A DNA stretch of 64,000 bases, taken from assembly GCA_900315845.1 (NCBI GenBank), contig OOHK01000005.1:1-64000 (forward strand). Reading direction: 5' to 3'. The notes beneath the pieces were generated by a model. That model saw nothing but the letters and a program-made list of their open reading frames with translations. It was not told the DNA's origin and searched no databases. The position numbers were made by a program, and so were the translations under genes. The stretch is from Candidatus Avelusimicrobium luingense (GTDB lineage: Bacteria; Elusimicrobiota; Elusimicrobia; Elusimicrobiales; Elusimicrobiaceae). This document shows positions 41,669 to 48,847 of the stretch, piece after piece; within the stretch, counting starts at the first letter, position 1, and each line of letters starts with the position of its first letter.

Positions 41669-43177
41669 ATGACAGTTTCAATGCAACTGACTAAACGTAT
41701 TTATGCGGGCAATGGTATTACCCGTCAATGGGAAGTTGATTTTCCCTTATATGCGGCGGATAATTTACAAGTATTTATTACGTCTCCGCAAGGTGTGCAA
41801 ACACAAGTAACTACGGGCTATGCCTTAAATGTTACTAATGATATGTTAACGTATCCTGTCGAAGAAAGCGGACAAGAACCGTTAGCCAGCGGTTGGACAA
41901 TTACGCTCGTACGTAACACACCGCCTACCCAACAAATCGATTTGCTTAGGCAAGGAGAATTGGATGCCGAAGTATTAGAGCAAGGATATGATAAATTAAC
42001 CTTGATTGCGCAAGAATTATCGGAAAAAATAGACCGTTGTATCAAATATCCCGTTTCTACCCAACCGGGGGCATTAGATACCGATACTTTTTTTAATGAA
42101 GTAATGACAGCCAAACAGAGTGCTGTAACGGCTTCCGTCGAAGCGGCCGCGGCCGCCAATACGGCTTCTGCCAGCGCGGCTATAGCCACCAGCACTGCCC
42201 AGCAAGCCGTAAGCGATATTGCGATGGCGAAACAAAATGCTACCGGGGCAATTAGTGCGCAAACACAAACGGCTTGCCAACAGGTAGAACAATCTACGGC
42301 AGCGGCTGTCGGCGCTGCACAAACGGCTCAATATTATGCCGAACATACATTAGGAAAATTTGTCGGCGAAGTGTTTTATTCGCAATCTTCTTCTGCTCAA
42401 GATAACCCCGGCGGTCTTCCGTTATTTACCGGTGAAACGATTGCTAATGCCGATGAACTCTATCCGGACTTTTATCAATGGGTAGCGACACATACGGAAT
42501 TACAAATCTCTGCCGCTGATTATGAAACCGCCATTACGACTTATGGCGAATGTCCGAAATATGTCATTGATACCACTAACAAGACTATCCGTCTGCCTAA
42601 ACTTACCAACTATGTGAAAATGGCTAATACGACAGATGGTATCACGCAAAGTGGCGCTGTGCCGTCTGGTGCAGGTGCCGGAAATTCTTCTCAATGCGGG
42701 GCAACTCCGGCGCATACAACCTTGTATCCGTGGGTGTGTGCTTATAATGCTGCTATTCCGGCAAGCACCGCACAAGCCGCCCAGTTTCAACAAGCATTGA
42801 CGGGGAAAACGGATACTGATTTGAGCAATATAGCAAATGTAAGCCAAACTGCCCGTGCAGAAATTGTTTCGTGGATGATGCCCGATTATGAATCGGCGGT
42901 GGCTATTACCGCTACGGTTGTTGGCACCTATAATTGGGTGCAGATTCCTTGCGACGCTATCGTTTGCGTACACGACCCTGCAAACCAAGACCACGATTTG
43001 TTTATTTCAAAAACAGGCAGTACGGCTGATGCTATACCGTTGATTATATTTCAAGATGCCTCTAACGGTAGTGGTTTCGGAAACGGCTGGGCATTAGTGC
43101 CGAAAGGTTGGTATGTTTCGTGTCAAGGGTTTGCGGGAACTACCGCTACTTATTATCCGTTAAAAGGAGTGAACTAA
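41669..43177 (+). CDS. Phage tail fibre protein
   Basis: 502 residues, AGGAGA site. The N-terminal ~150 residues (LTKRIYAGNGITRQWEVDFPLY, QLIAQELSEKIDR) match the T7-type fibre N-terminus that attaches to the tail. Then an Ala/Thr/Ser-rich helical stalk (145-225) and a C-terminal head (235-502). The end has aromatic-rich sequence (NGWALVPKGWYVSCQG). It recognises the host surface. I see no reverse transcriptase or template repeat for sequence diversification. Confidence 0.88.
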   Translation: MTVSMQLTKRIYAGNGITRQWEVDFPLYAADNLQVFITSPQGVQTQVTTGYALNVTNDMLTYPVEESGQEPLASGWTITLVRNTPPTQQIDLLRQGELDAEVLEQGYDKLTLIAQELSEKIDRCIKYPVSTQPGALDTDTFFNEVMTAKQSAVTASVEAAAAANTASASAAIATSTAQQAVSDIAMAKQNATGAISAQTQTACQQVEQSTAAAVGAAQTAQYYAEHTLGKFVGEVFYSQSSSAQDNPGGLPLFTGETIANADELYPDFYQWVATHTELQISAADYETAITTYGECPKYVIDTTNKTIRLPKLTNYVKMANTTDGITQSGAVPSGAGAGNSSQCGATPAHTTLYPWVCAYNAAIPASTAQAAQFQQALTGKTDTDLSNIANVSQTARAEIVSWMMPDYESAVAITATVVGTYNWVQIPCDAIVCVHDPANQDHDLFISKTGSTADAIPLIIFQDASNGSGFGNGWALVPKGWYVSCQGFAGTTATYYPLKGVN

Positions 43178-43178
43178 T

Positions 43179-43502
43179 ATGTTTGCAAAAATCGTAAATG
43201 AAGAAACTAAACTTTGCGAAGTCGGTTTAGGAACTAATACAAAGTTTTATAAGTCTATCGGTATGACCGAAATGGAAGTGGAAAAATCATATAACGGCTG
43301 TTGGTATGTGAAAGGTTATGCGCCGCAAAAACCGCACCGTCAAGAAATAGAAGAACAAGTGGCGCAATTAGAGTCGCAAACAGGGCTTATTCGGCCCATG
43401 CGCGAAATGGTGCTTTCCGAAAATAGCGGTGCCAGCGAGTATGTGAAAATGAAAGCGCAAGAAATTGAAGAACTCGCCGAGCAATTACGGGAATTGTTAT
43501 GA
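43179..43502 (+). CDS. Phage protein after the tail fibre (assembly-like)
   Basis: 107 residues, two bases after the fibre stop. Begins FAKIVNEETKLCEVGLGTN, EMEVEKSYNGCWYVKGYAP, and ends in a coiled coil (QEIEEQVAQLESQTGLIRP, QEIEELAEQLREL). Similar genes often follow fibre genes in gut phages and may be fibre chaperones. The family name is unsure. Confidence 0.6.
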   Translation: MFAKIVNEETKLCEVGLGTNTKFYKSIGMTEMEVEKSYNGCWYVKGYAPQKPHRQEIEEQVAQLESQTGLIRPMREMVLSENSGASEYVKMKAQEIEELAEQLRELL

Positions 43503-43729
43503 ACCCGGCAGATATCGGTTTAACGTGGAAAGAAGTGCTATATCTTACTTTTATGGCGGGGTTTGTGTGGTTTGAACTCAAAGCCATTCGGCGGGATATC
43601 GCACGACTTGATAAGAAAGTGGAAAAGCATAACAACTTTGACCGCCGTATTATCCGGCTTGAAACTTTGGTAGAAGTTAAGGAACACGAACAATGCCAAA
43701 ATTCAGTAACGCAAGCAAACAACGATTAG
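43499..43729 (+). CDS. Holin-like membrane/coiled-coil protein
   Basis: 76 residues, overlapping the previous stop (ATGA). One membrane segment (VLYLTFMAGFVWFEL, residues 13-27) then a charged coiled coil (AIRRDIARLDKKVEKHNNFD), similar to XhlA-type lysis accessory proteins. First gene of the lysis cassette. It overlaps the endolysin by 37 bases. Confidence 0.6.
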   Translation: MNPADIGLTWKEVLYLTFMAGFVWFELKAIRRDIARLDKKVEKHNNFDRRIIRLETLVEVKEHEQCQNSVTQANND

Positions 43730-44079
43730 CCACTTGCCACCCCGATTTACAGGCCGTTTGTAACGAGTTAATCAAGCAATATGATTTCTCGGTACTGTGC
43801 GGGCGTAGGGGGGAAAAAGAGCAAAATGCCGCTTACAGGCAAGGCACAAGTAACGTGAAATATCCACACTCGGCGCATAACAAAACGCCGTCTTTGGCGG
43901 TGGATATTGCGCCCTATCCTATTGACTGGGATAATTTAAGCCGCTTTAACGAAATGATAGTCCGCTTTGATACGATAGCCAATATGTTACGCCAAAGCGG
44001 GGAAATCACAAGCCATTTTGTTTATGGCGGTAAATGGGCCAAGTTAAAAGACTGGCCGCACATTGAAATCAAGGAGTAA
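43693..44079 (+). CDS. Endolysin, M15C peptidase family
   Basis: 128 residues. L-alanyl-D-glutamate-type or D-Ala-D-Ala peptidase: the zinc motif SAHNKTPSLAVDIAP (near 55, SxHxxxxAxD) and the final His in DWPHIEI (near 122), with GRRGEKEQNAAYRQGTS upstream. It cleaves peptidoglycan cross-links at lysis. The whole protein is one domain with no signal peptide, so it needs a holin. Confidence 0.9.
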   Translation: MPKFSNASKQRLATCHPDLQAVCNELIKQYDFSVLCGRRGEKEQNAAYRQGTSNVKYPHSAHNKTPSLAVDIAPYPIDWDNLSRFNEMIVRFDTIANMLRQSGEITSHFVYGGKWAKLKDWPHIEIKE

Positions 44080-44083
44080 TAAT

Positions 44084-44263
44084 ATGGACTGGATCATGCA
44101 ACATTGGAAAGATATTTTAGCCATTATCGGCGGAGTGGTAACGGTATGCTCTATTATCGTTAAACTTACGCCCACGCAAAAAGACGATGGAGTATTAGCC
44201 AAGATTATCAAAATCTTGTCGGCGTTGGGTCTTTTCAACCCCGACGGCTCCATGACGAAATAA
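44084..44263 (+). CDS. Small holin
   Basis: 59 residues from the ATG at 44084 (AAGGAG upstream; a longer frame at 44063 overlaps the endolysin). One membrane segment (ILAIIGGVVTVCSIIVKL) and a C-terminal amphipathic part (IKILSALGLFNPDGSM). The size and place right after the endolysin fit a class III-like holin. The stop overlaps the Rz start (TAATG). Confidence 0.7.
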   Translation: MDWIMQHWKDILAIIGGVVTVCSIIVKLTPTQKDDGVLAKIIKILSALGLFNPDGSMTK

Positions 44264-44466
44264 TGCAGTATTTATTAGCGTTAGTGTTTGGGTGCGGTTT
44301 AATCGGTTTGGTTGTATATTTTGCCAAACAAGACGGCGAACGTGCCGAGCGATTAGCCGCACTCAAACGAGAAATCAAAGAGCGTGAAAATGCCCAAACT
44401 ATTATGGATCATGTGCGCCGTACTGATATTGACCGGGTGCGCGACAAATTACAACAAACGAAGTAA
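44263..44466 (+). CDS. Inner-membrane spanin (Rz-like)
   Basis: 67 residues: one N-terminal membrane helix (YLLALVFGCGLIGLVVYF) and a charged helical periplasmic domain (RAERLAALKREIKERENA). The out-of-frame overlapping lipoprotein at 44390 makes this a nested Rz/Rz1 pair, which disrupts the outer membrane at lysis. It shows that the host is Gram-negative. Confidence 0.78.
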   Translation: MQYLLALVFGCGLIGLVVYFAKQDGERAERLAALKREIKERENAQTIMDHVRRTDIDRVRDKLQQTK

Positions 44467-44575
44467 CGCTTGCATGGTGGGCTTTGATTACAAAGATACG
44501 GGCGTGAACGACCAAAATGCGCGGGCATTACTCGCGCATTATTGTATATGCGTGGATGATAGTTTATGTCAATGA
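44390..44575 (+). CDS. Outer-membrane spanin lipoprotein (Rz1-like), nested
   Basis: 61 residues, starting inside the Rz-like gene in another frame, at ATG 44390 (a GTG at 44384 is also possible). Lipoprotein signal MPKLLWIMCAVLILTGC with lipobox LTGC, then a 44-residue mature part with four more Cys. It extends 109 bases past the Rz stop. Overlap of these two frames is the hallmark of spanins. Confidence 0.75.
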   Translation: MPKLLWIMCAVLILTGCATNYNKRSNACMVGFDYKDTGVNDQNARALLAHYCICVDDSLCQ

Positions 44576-44592
44576 AATAATTGAATTGACCA

Positions 44593-44625
44593 TAAAAAAA
44601 GCGGGACAGGGTGTCCCGCTTTTCT
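44593..44625. terminator. Terminator at the right end of the phage genes
   Basis: AGCGGGACA / TGTCCCGCT hairpin with A- and T-runs on both sides; also ends the minus-strand pilin (copy 4). Confidence 0.85.
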
Positions 44626-44643
44626 CTTGTTGTAAAAAGTCAA

Positions 44644-45192
44644 TTAGAATTTACCGTCTCCGGCATGACCGTTAGTGACGGCGAAGCAGAATTTAGACGC
44701 TTCCGTACCATCATTAACATCCGCATCGGCTTCGGTAGTATCGTTTGTCATTTTTACACAAGTGCGTCTATGTGTAAATGTCCCGTTGGCTTGTTCGGTA
44801 ATAACGGTTTTGAGTCTGTATTTTTGTGTACCGGGCAAATCACGGGTGGCATTGATGGTAATGGCGTTGGCATCGGTTGCTGTGGCGGTCATGGACATAA
44901 TAAAGGATTTACCACGATAAACGTTACCGATCATAGGAATTTCAACATCTAATTTGGTAAATGCGGTATCACAGGAAACACTACCGCCACAGGGCCATAC
45001 ATCTTTTTGTAAACGATAACGTTCAACAGACCCGGCCATCGCGCTCATTAAGGTTAACGCTTCTGCGGCGCGCGATTTTTCTACAGCCGTAGTATATTGC
45101 GGTAATGCTACTGCCGTCAAAATACCGATGATCAGTACTACTACTAATAGTTCAATTAAAGTAAAACCACGACGATTTTGTTTGTGTTGCAT
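44644..45192 (-). CDS. Type IV pilin-like protein (copy 4)
   Basis: 182 residues, GGGAG site. Leader [46 protein letters not shown]. The head is unlike the other seven: [10 protein letters not shown] (two Cys near 75), a [17 protein letters not shown] stretch, RRTCVKM and SKFCFAV. This resembles classical pilin E-type heads with paired disulfides. It sits between the phage lysis genes and the tRNA-Thr repeats. The -10 (TGC-TATACT after a T-tract) is ~40 bases upstream. Confidence 0.9.
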   Translation of the reverse strand: MQHKQNRRGFTLIELLVVVLIIGILTAVALPQYTTAVEKSRAAEALTLMSAMAGSVERYRLQKDVWPCGGSVSCDTAFTKLDVEIPMIGNVYRGKSFIMSMTATATDANAITINATRDLPGTQKYRLKTVITEQANGTFTHRRTCVKMTNDTTEADADVNDGTEASKFCFAVTNGHAGDGKF

Positions 45193-45214
45193 AATTTTCT
45201 CCCTATATACTTAA

Positions 45215-45242
45215 AACCAACTACTCATAGTATAGCAAAAAA
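45215..45242 (-). promoter_or_regulatory. Pilin copy 4 promoter
   Basis: T-run, TGC-TATACT on the minus strand, the extended -10 form seen for other pilins. Confidence 0.55.
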
Positions 45243-45326
45243 CCGCTTAAACGCAATAGGATAAATAAAAAAATCTATAAGGCTATATAATATTTGAAAT
45301 GAGAATAATTGAATATAATATCCAAT

Positions 45327-45732
45327 AAAAAACCCCGCTTACACGGGGTTTTATATCCAGCCAAGACGGGGCCTTCGCCTTCCGGTAAAACTCCTGACGG
45401 AGTTTTCCTGCAGGCCGGGCTCGCGGTTTTTGCCTTTCGCGGCTTGCACACGCTCAAACAAAAACAACGCTGCGCCTTTCGCTCCCCCACGGATACCAAG
45501 CAGTTGGTATCCTGTCTTGATTCGGACATAAAAAACCCCGCTTATGCGGGGTTTTTATATCCAGCCAAGACGGGACTTCGCCTTCCGGTAAAACTCCTGA
45601 CGGAGTTTTCCTGCAGGCCGGGCTCGCGGTTTTTGCCTTTCGCGGCTTGCACACGCTCAAACAAAAACATCGCTGCGCCTTTCGCTCCCCCACGGATACC
45701 AAGCAGTTGGTATCCTGTCTTGATTCGGACAT
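45327..45732 (-). repeat. Two 203-bp tandem repeats copying the tRNA-Thr 3' end
   Basis: The unit 45327-45529 is repeated at 45530-45732; a third, partial copy (45733-45777) runs into the real tRNA-Thr. Each unit holds, in tRNA sense, the last 12 bases of the tRNA (CCCGTCTTGGCT), a hairpin terminator, the CCAA-CTGC-TTGG hairpin (45491-45512 and 45694-45715), and a GC-rich tail. Copies differ by only a few bases, so the duplication is recent. Minus-strand ORFs in it (84 and 105 residues) repeat each other in shifted frames and are not genes. Confidence 0.85.
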
Positions 45733-45765
45733 AAAAAACCCCGCATAAGCGGGGTTTTTATATCC

Positions 45766-45838
45766 AGCCAAGACGGGGGATCGAACCCCGGACCTATCGC
45801 TTACGAAGCGATTGCTCTACCAGCTGAGCTATCTTGGC
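45766..45838 (-). tRNA. tRNA-Thr (anticodon CGT)
   Basis: Cloverleaf on the minus strand: acceptor GCCAAGA / TCTTGGC, D-arm GCTCAGCTGGTAGAGC, anticodon stem ATCGC / GCGAT with loop TTCGTAA (anticodon CGT), T-arm GGTTCGATCC. The discriminator is T; CCA is not encoded. Confidence 0.95.
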
Positions 45839-45912
45839 GACAAATTCTTAATACCCTTATATTTTACAAAAAAAGTAAAATTTTTGCACGTCTCTTTTCG
45901 GGAAGGCGGGGG

Positions 45913-48141
45913 TTAACGGACATTTTGTTTGGCTCGCCGGGCATTAAGTTGGGCTTGCAGTTGCAAGGCGGGGATATAATTGCGGTTTCTTTGCAAAAAT
46001 TCCGGCTCGGTTACTCCGTCGGGCCCTTTGTATAATTTATCTAACCAGTTTTGGGCTTCTTCTACATTGTTTTCCAATAGTCCGATTTGTGCCAAATAAA
46101 CATAGGTTTCGGGGTTTGTCGGGTTGCTTTGTAAGGAACGCTCAAACGATTGTTTAGCATGGGCCATATGGTCTATGGCTTCTTGTCTTAATTGTTGATG
46201 TTCTTCTAATGATCGCGCATGGGCGGACATTTCAGAGCGTGTCAGTGCCATTTTATAATACAGTTGGCCCATGTTGTGATACAACAGCGCATGGTTGGGC
46301 GAGCGTTTTGCAACGATTTGAAAATCGGCTAATGCGCGGGAAAAATCGTCGGATGCTGTTTTTTTATCGCCGCGGTTAGGAAGTATCGATTTATCCAAAT
46401 TCCACAGTCCCATAAAGATATTGGCGCGAAATTGGCGATATTCGCTTTGTAAAGGGTTAAGCCGTACGGCTTTGGTAAAATACATGGCCGAACTTTCTAA
46501 ATCGCGTACGTTGTTAAGCGCAATGGCCAAACTGTAAAAATGATTGGCTTGGAACGGACAATAAGCAATAACTTCCAACGGAAGTAATAAAAATAACGGA
46601 ATAAAAGCAAGCGCAGAGCGTAATTTTTTAGCACTTTGCCAAACAACAATTCCCGCTCCGATTACACAGGCGCCCAAACATATTCCCGCCGCTAAAATTT
46701 GTAACCAATCGCCCAGTGTCTTAAAAGTCAGTACATGCACAATGTCTTTGAACGATAACAAAATCCAACCGGCCAGTCCCGCCGTCCCGACCGTTAAACC
46801 CCACCGCAAGGCGATAAGCAATTTTGGATGTTGAACCGGCAAAGGTTGACTTTCTTCCGGTTTTTTAGGATAACACAAAGCGGGTAAGACACCCATAAAT
46901 AACGCAAAGAAATATCCGCTGGAAGCAAAGTGTATGCTGATATCTACCCAACTGTGCACAAACATTCCGAGTAAGGCCGCCGTATAACCTAGCAAATAAT
47001 ACTGCTTTTCGGGGGGGAGTTCTTCTCGGCGTAGCGTGCGCACGGATAAGTAAAACAAAAATCCCATCCACCATAAAAACACCGCTAACCCGATAATACC
47101 GCAAACAGCGGCTTGCTCTAATAATTCATTTTCGGCGTGTTGGGTTTCGGTATTATGGGAATTTTCAATATAGAAAATTTGCGGGCGGCGGTAGGCACTG
47201 TAAATGGTTTTGAAATTGCCGATTCCCACCCCTAAAACGGGCGAATCTTTAATCATTTCTACCGTTCCGCGCCATGTGTGGGTACGGAAATTGACCGATT
47301 GAAACCGTTTGGCGGTATAAAAACCCACTAATACCGCCGTGGCCACTATTGCGCATAACGTCACTACATTGATACGCAAACGGTATTTTTTGATACGTTC
47401 GTTGAAGTTGGCCCATAACAAGGCCCCGGCTGCTAACGCAACGGCATACGCAATCCACGCCCCTTTACTCTCGGTAAAAAAGAGCAGTATAAGCCCTATC
47501 CCATTTAAGAACAGGTATTTTTTTTGTCGGGTTGCCAAATAAACGCCCGATAAAATACACGACGAGAAAATAATAAAATCAGCAAAAAAGTTGGGATTAG
47601 CGTGCGTGGAAAAAATACGTTTTGTAAAAAAACCGCGCCAAGGCATGGGGTCTAACCCGGGGGAAAATCCGTCTGCTACTTGTACTACGCCATACGCAAA
47701 CGAAATTACCACGGCCCAAATAATCCATTTGGTAATGCATTTGACATCTTGAAATGTAAATTCGGTAACGGCAAGAATCGTAATGAAACCATATAATAAA
47801 AACCGGATAAATTCTTCGGCGGCTTCCAAGTGTAGCGGGGCAAAGATATAGCACACGATATTCCAACCAAGATATACAAATAGAGGTAATAAAGATAAAA
47901 TAGTTTGTTTGGAAAAGGGGTTTTTTCGGCGGGAAATTTGCAATGCACTCCATAACGCAAGTAGCAAAAATCCACCCATATGCAACAAGGTTAATTTCAC
48001 TTGTGCCGAATCATACGTGGCCGTAAAAAAAGAAATGCTGATTAAACACCCTAATGCTCCGGTAATGTGTACCAGCGCGCGGTGAATATATGATTCTGCA
48101 GTTTGGGAAGTTGCTGCATTTTTGTGTGCTTTTTTTACCAT
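45913..48141 (-). CDS. Wzy_C/PglL-type O-antigen ligase family protein with TPRs
   Basis: 742 residues. About 11-13 membrane helices up to residue ~540, with the Wzy_C periplasmic loop containing SPVLGVGIGNFKTIYSAYR and YIENSHNTETQHAENELLEQ (near 325-345), where the His and Glu match ligases. The C-terminal ~190 residues are TPR-like (KAVRLNPLQSEYRQF, ALADFQIVAKRSPNHALLYH). Such proteins are O-antigen ligases, polymerases, or pilin O-oligosaccharyltransferases (PglL/PilO). It is divergent from pilin copy 5. Leaderless promoter: TGT-TACTAT six bases before the ATG. Confidence 0.82.
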   Translation of the reverse strand: MVKKAHKNAATSQTAESYIHRALVHITGALGCLISISFFTATYDSAQVKLTLLHMGGFLLLALWSALQISRRKNPFSKQTILSLLPLFVYLGWNIVCYIFAPLHLEAAEEFIRFLLYGFITILAVTEFTFQDVKCITKWIIWAVVISFAYGVVQVADGFSPGLDPMPWRGFFTKRIFSTHANPNFFADFIIFSSCILSGVYLATRQKKYLFLNGIGLILLFFTESKGAWIAYAVALAAGALLWANFNERIKKYRLRINVVTLCAIVATAVLVGFYTAKRFQSVNFRTHTWRGTVEMIKDSPVLGVGIGNFKTIYSAYRRPQIFYIENSHNTETQHAENELLEQAAVCGIIGLAVFLWWMGFLFYLSVRTLRREELPPEKQYYLLGYTAALLGMFVHSWVDISIHFASSGYFFALFMGVLPALCYPKKPEESQPLPVQHPKLLIALRWGLTVGTAGLAGWILLSFKDIVHVLTFKTLGDWLQILAAGICLGACVIGAGIVVWQSAKKLRSALAFIPLFLLLPLEVIAYCPFQANHFYSLAIALNNVRDLESSAMYFTKAVRLNPLQSEYRQFRANIFMGLWNLDKSILPNRGDKKTASDDFSRALADFQIVAKRSPNHALLYHNMGQLYYKMALTRSEMSAHARSLEEHQQLRQEAIDHMAHAKQSFERSLQSNPTNPETYVYLAQIGLLENNVEEAQNWLDKLYKGPDGVTEPEFLQRNRNYIPALQLQAQLNARRAKQNVR

Positions 48142-48147
48142 ATTTAT

Positions 48148-48156
48148 ATAGTAACA
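48148..48156 (-). promoter_or_regulatory. Extended -10, leaderless start of the Wzy-like gene
   Basis: TGT-TACTAT on the minus strand with six bases (ATAAAT) before the ATG at 48141. Confidence 0.45.
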
Positions 48157-48279
48157 AATTATAGCGCGTCGGGTTTGAGAAGCCTGCCCATAGTGTGGTT
48201 TTTTTCAAGTGGAAATACTTGATGTTTTTTTTTATACTATAATTTAACTGTTGGAATAATTTAGTAAAGAGGATTTATT

Positions 48280-48813
48280 ATGAAAAAACAACTGTCGGGG
48301 CGTTTAGAGGGATTTACGCTTATAGAATTATTAGTGGTAGTTCTTATTATTGGCATTTTGGCAAGTGTAGCCTTGCCGCAATATAAAGTGGCGGTAATGA
48401 AAGCGCGTTTTTCCGAAATTCGCGGGGCGGTAAGCAGTTTTGCCAAAGCATTTGAACTTTACTATATGGCTAATGGGGAATATCCGGGGGGAACGGGTTG
48501 GTCAAGTTTCAGAGATTCGTTGGATATTGATTTTGATAATTGTACGGCATCCGGCGATTATTTAACATGCCCGAATTTTACTATTGATATTCGTGAACAC
48601 AGCCATCGTGCTAATTTAGGGTATGCGCCAAATTATCAGTATGGTTATGCCCAATGGTACAGCAATTCTGATTATCCGGATCGTAAGGAATGTTTGGCTT
48701 GTTCTACAAATCCTACGGCGGTCAGTATGTGTAAAAGTATGGGTAGTACGCAAGTAAGAACCATACAATACGGCGGCGGTTGTGTAATGAACGCATACGA
48801 GATTGCATTATAA
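48280..48813 (+). CDS. Type IV pilin-like protein (copy 5)
   Basis: 177 residues, AGAGGA site. Leader [48 protein letters not shown]. The head is Tyr-rich (NYQYGYAQWYSNSDYP) with Cys near residues 90, 97, 145, 148, 157 and 171 (CTASGDYLTC, KECLACS, MCKS, GGCVM), a different pattern from the other copies. Divergent from the Wzy-like gene. Own promoter (T-tract, TATACTATAAT) and terminator. Confidence 0.92.
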   Translation: MKKQLSGRLEGFTLIELLVVVLIIGILASVALPQYKVAVMKARFSEIRGAVSSFAKAFELYYMANGEYPGGTGWSSFRDSLDIDFDNCTASGDYLTCPNFTIDIREHSHRANLGYAPNYQYGYAQWYSNSDYPDRKECLACSTNPTAVSMCKSMGSTQVRTIQYGGGCVMNAYEIAL

Positions 48814-48846
48814 AAATACCCCGGGGTTGAAGCCCGGGGTTTTTTG
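48814..48846 (+). terminator. Terminator between pilin copy 5 and proS
   Basis: ACCCCGGG / CCCGGGGT hairpin with TTTTT; convergent genes. Confidence 0.88.
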
Positions 48847-48847
48847 T

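Noticed and set aside
41669-43177. Diversity-generating retroelement target in the tail fibre (as in BPP-1)
   Set aside because: No reverse transcriptase gene and no second copy of the fibre 3' end is seen in the window.
26620-45370. Matching att sites for the phage element (AGACGGGG near 26630 and the tRNA-Thr 3' end copies)
   Set aside because: The match is only about eight bases and the left copy is inside the structured RNA; too short to support attachment sites.
45309-45771. Three overlapping ORFs (141, 84 and 105 residues) downstream of tRNA-Thr
   Set aside because: They are translations of the 203-bp tandem repeat, repeat one another in shifted frames, lack ribosome sites and include the tRNA 3' end and terminators.
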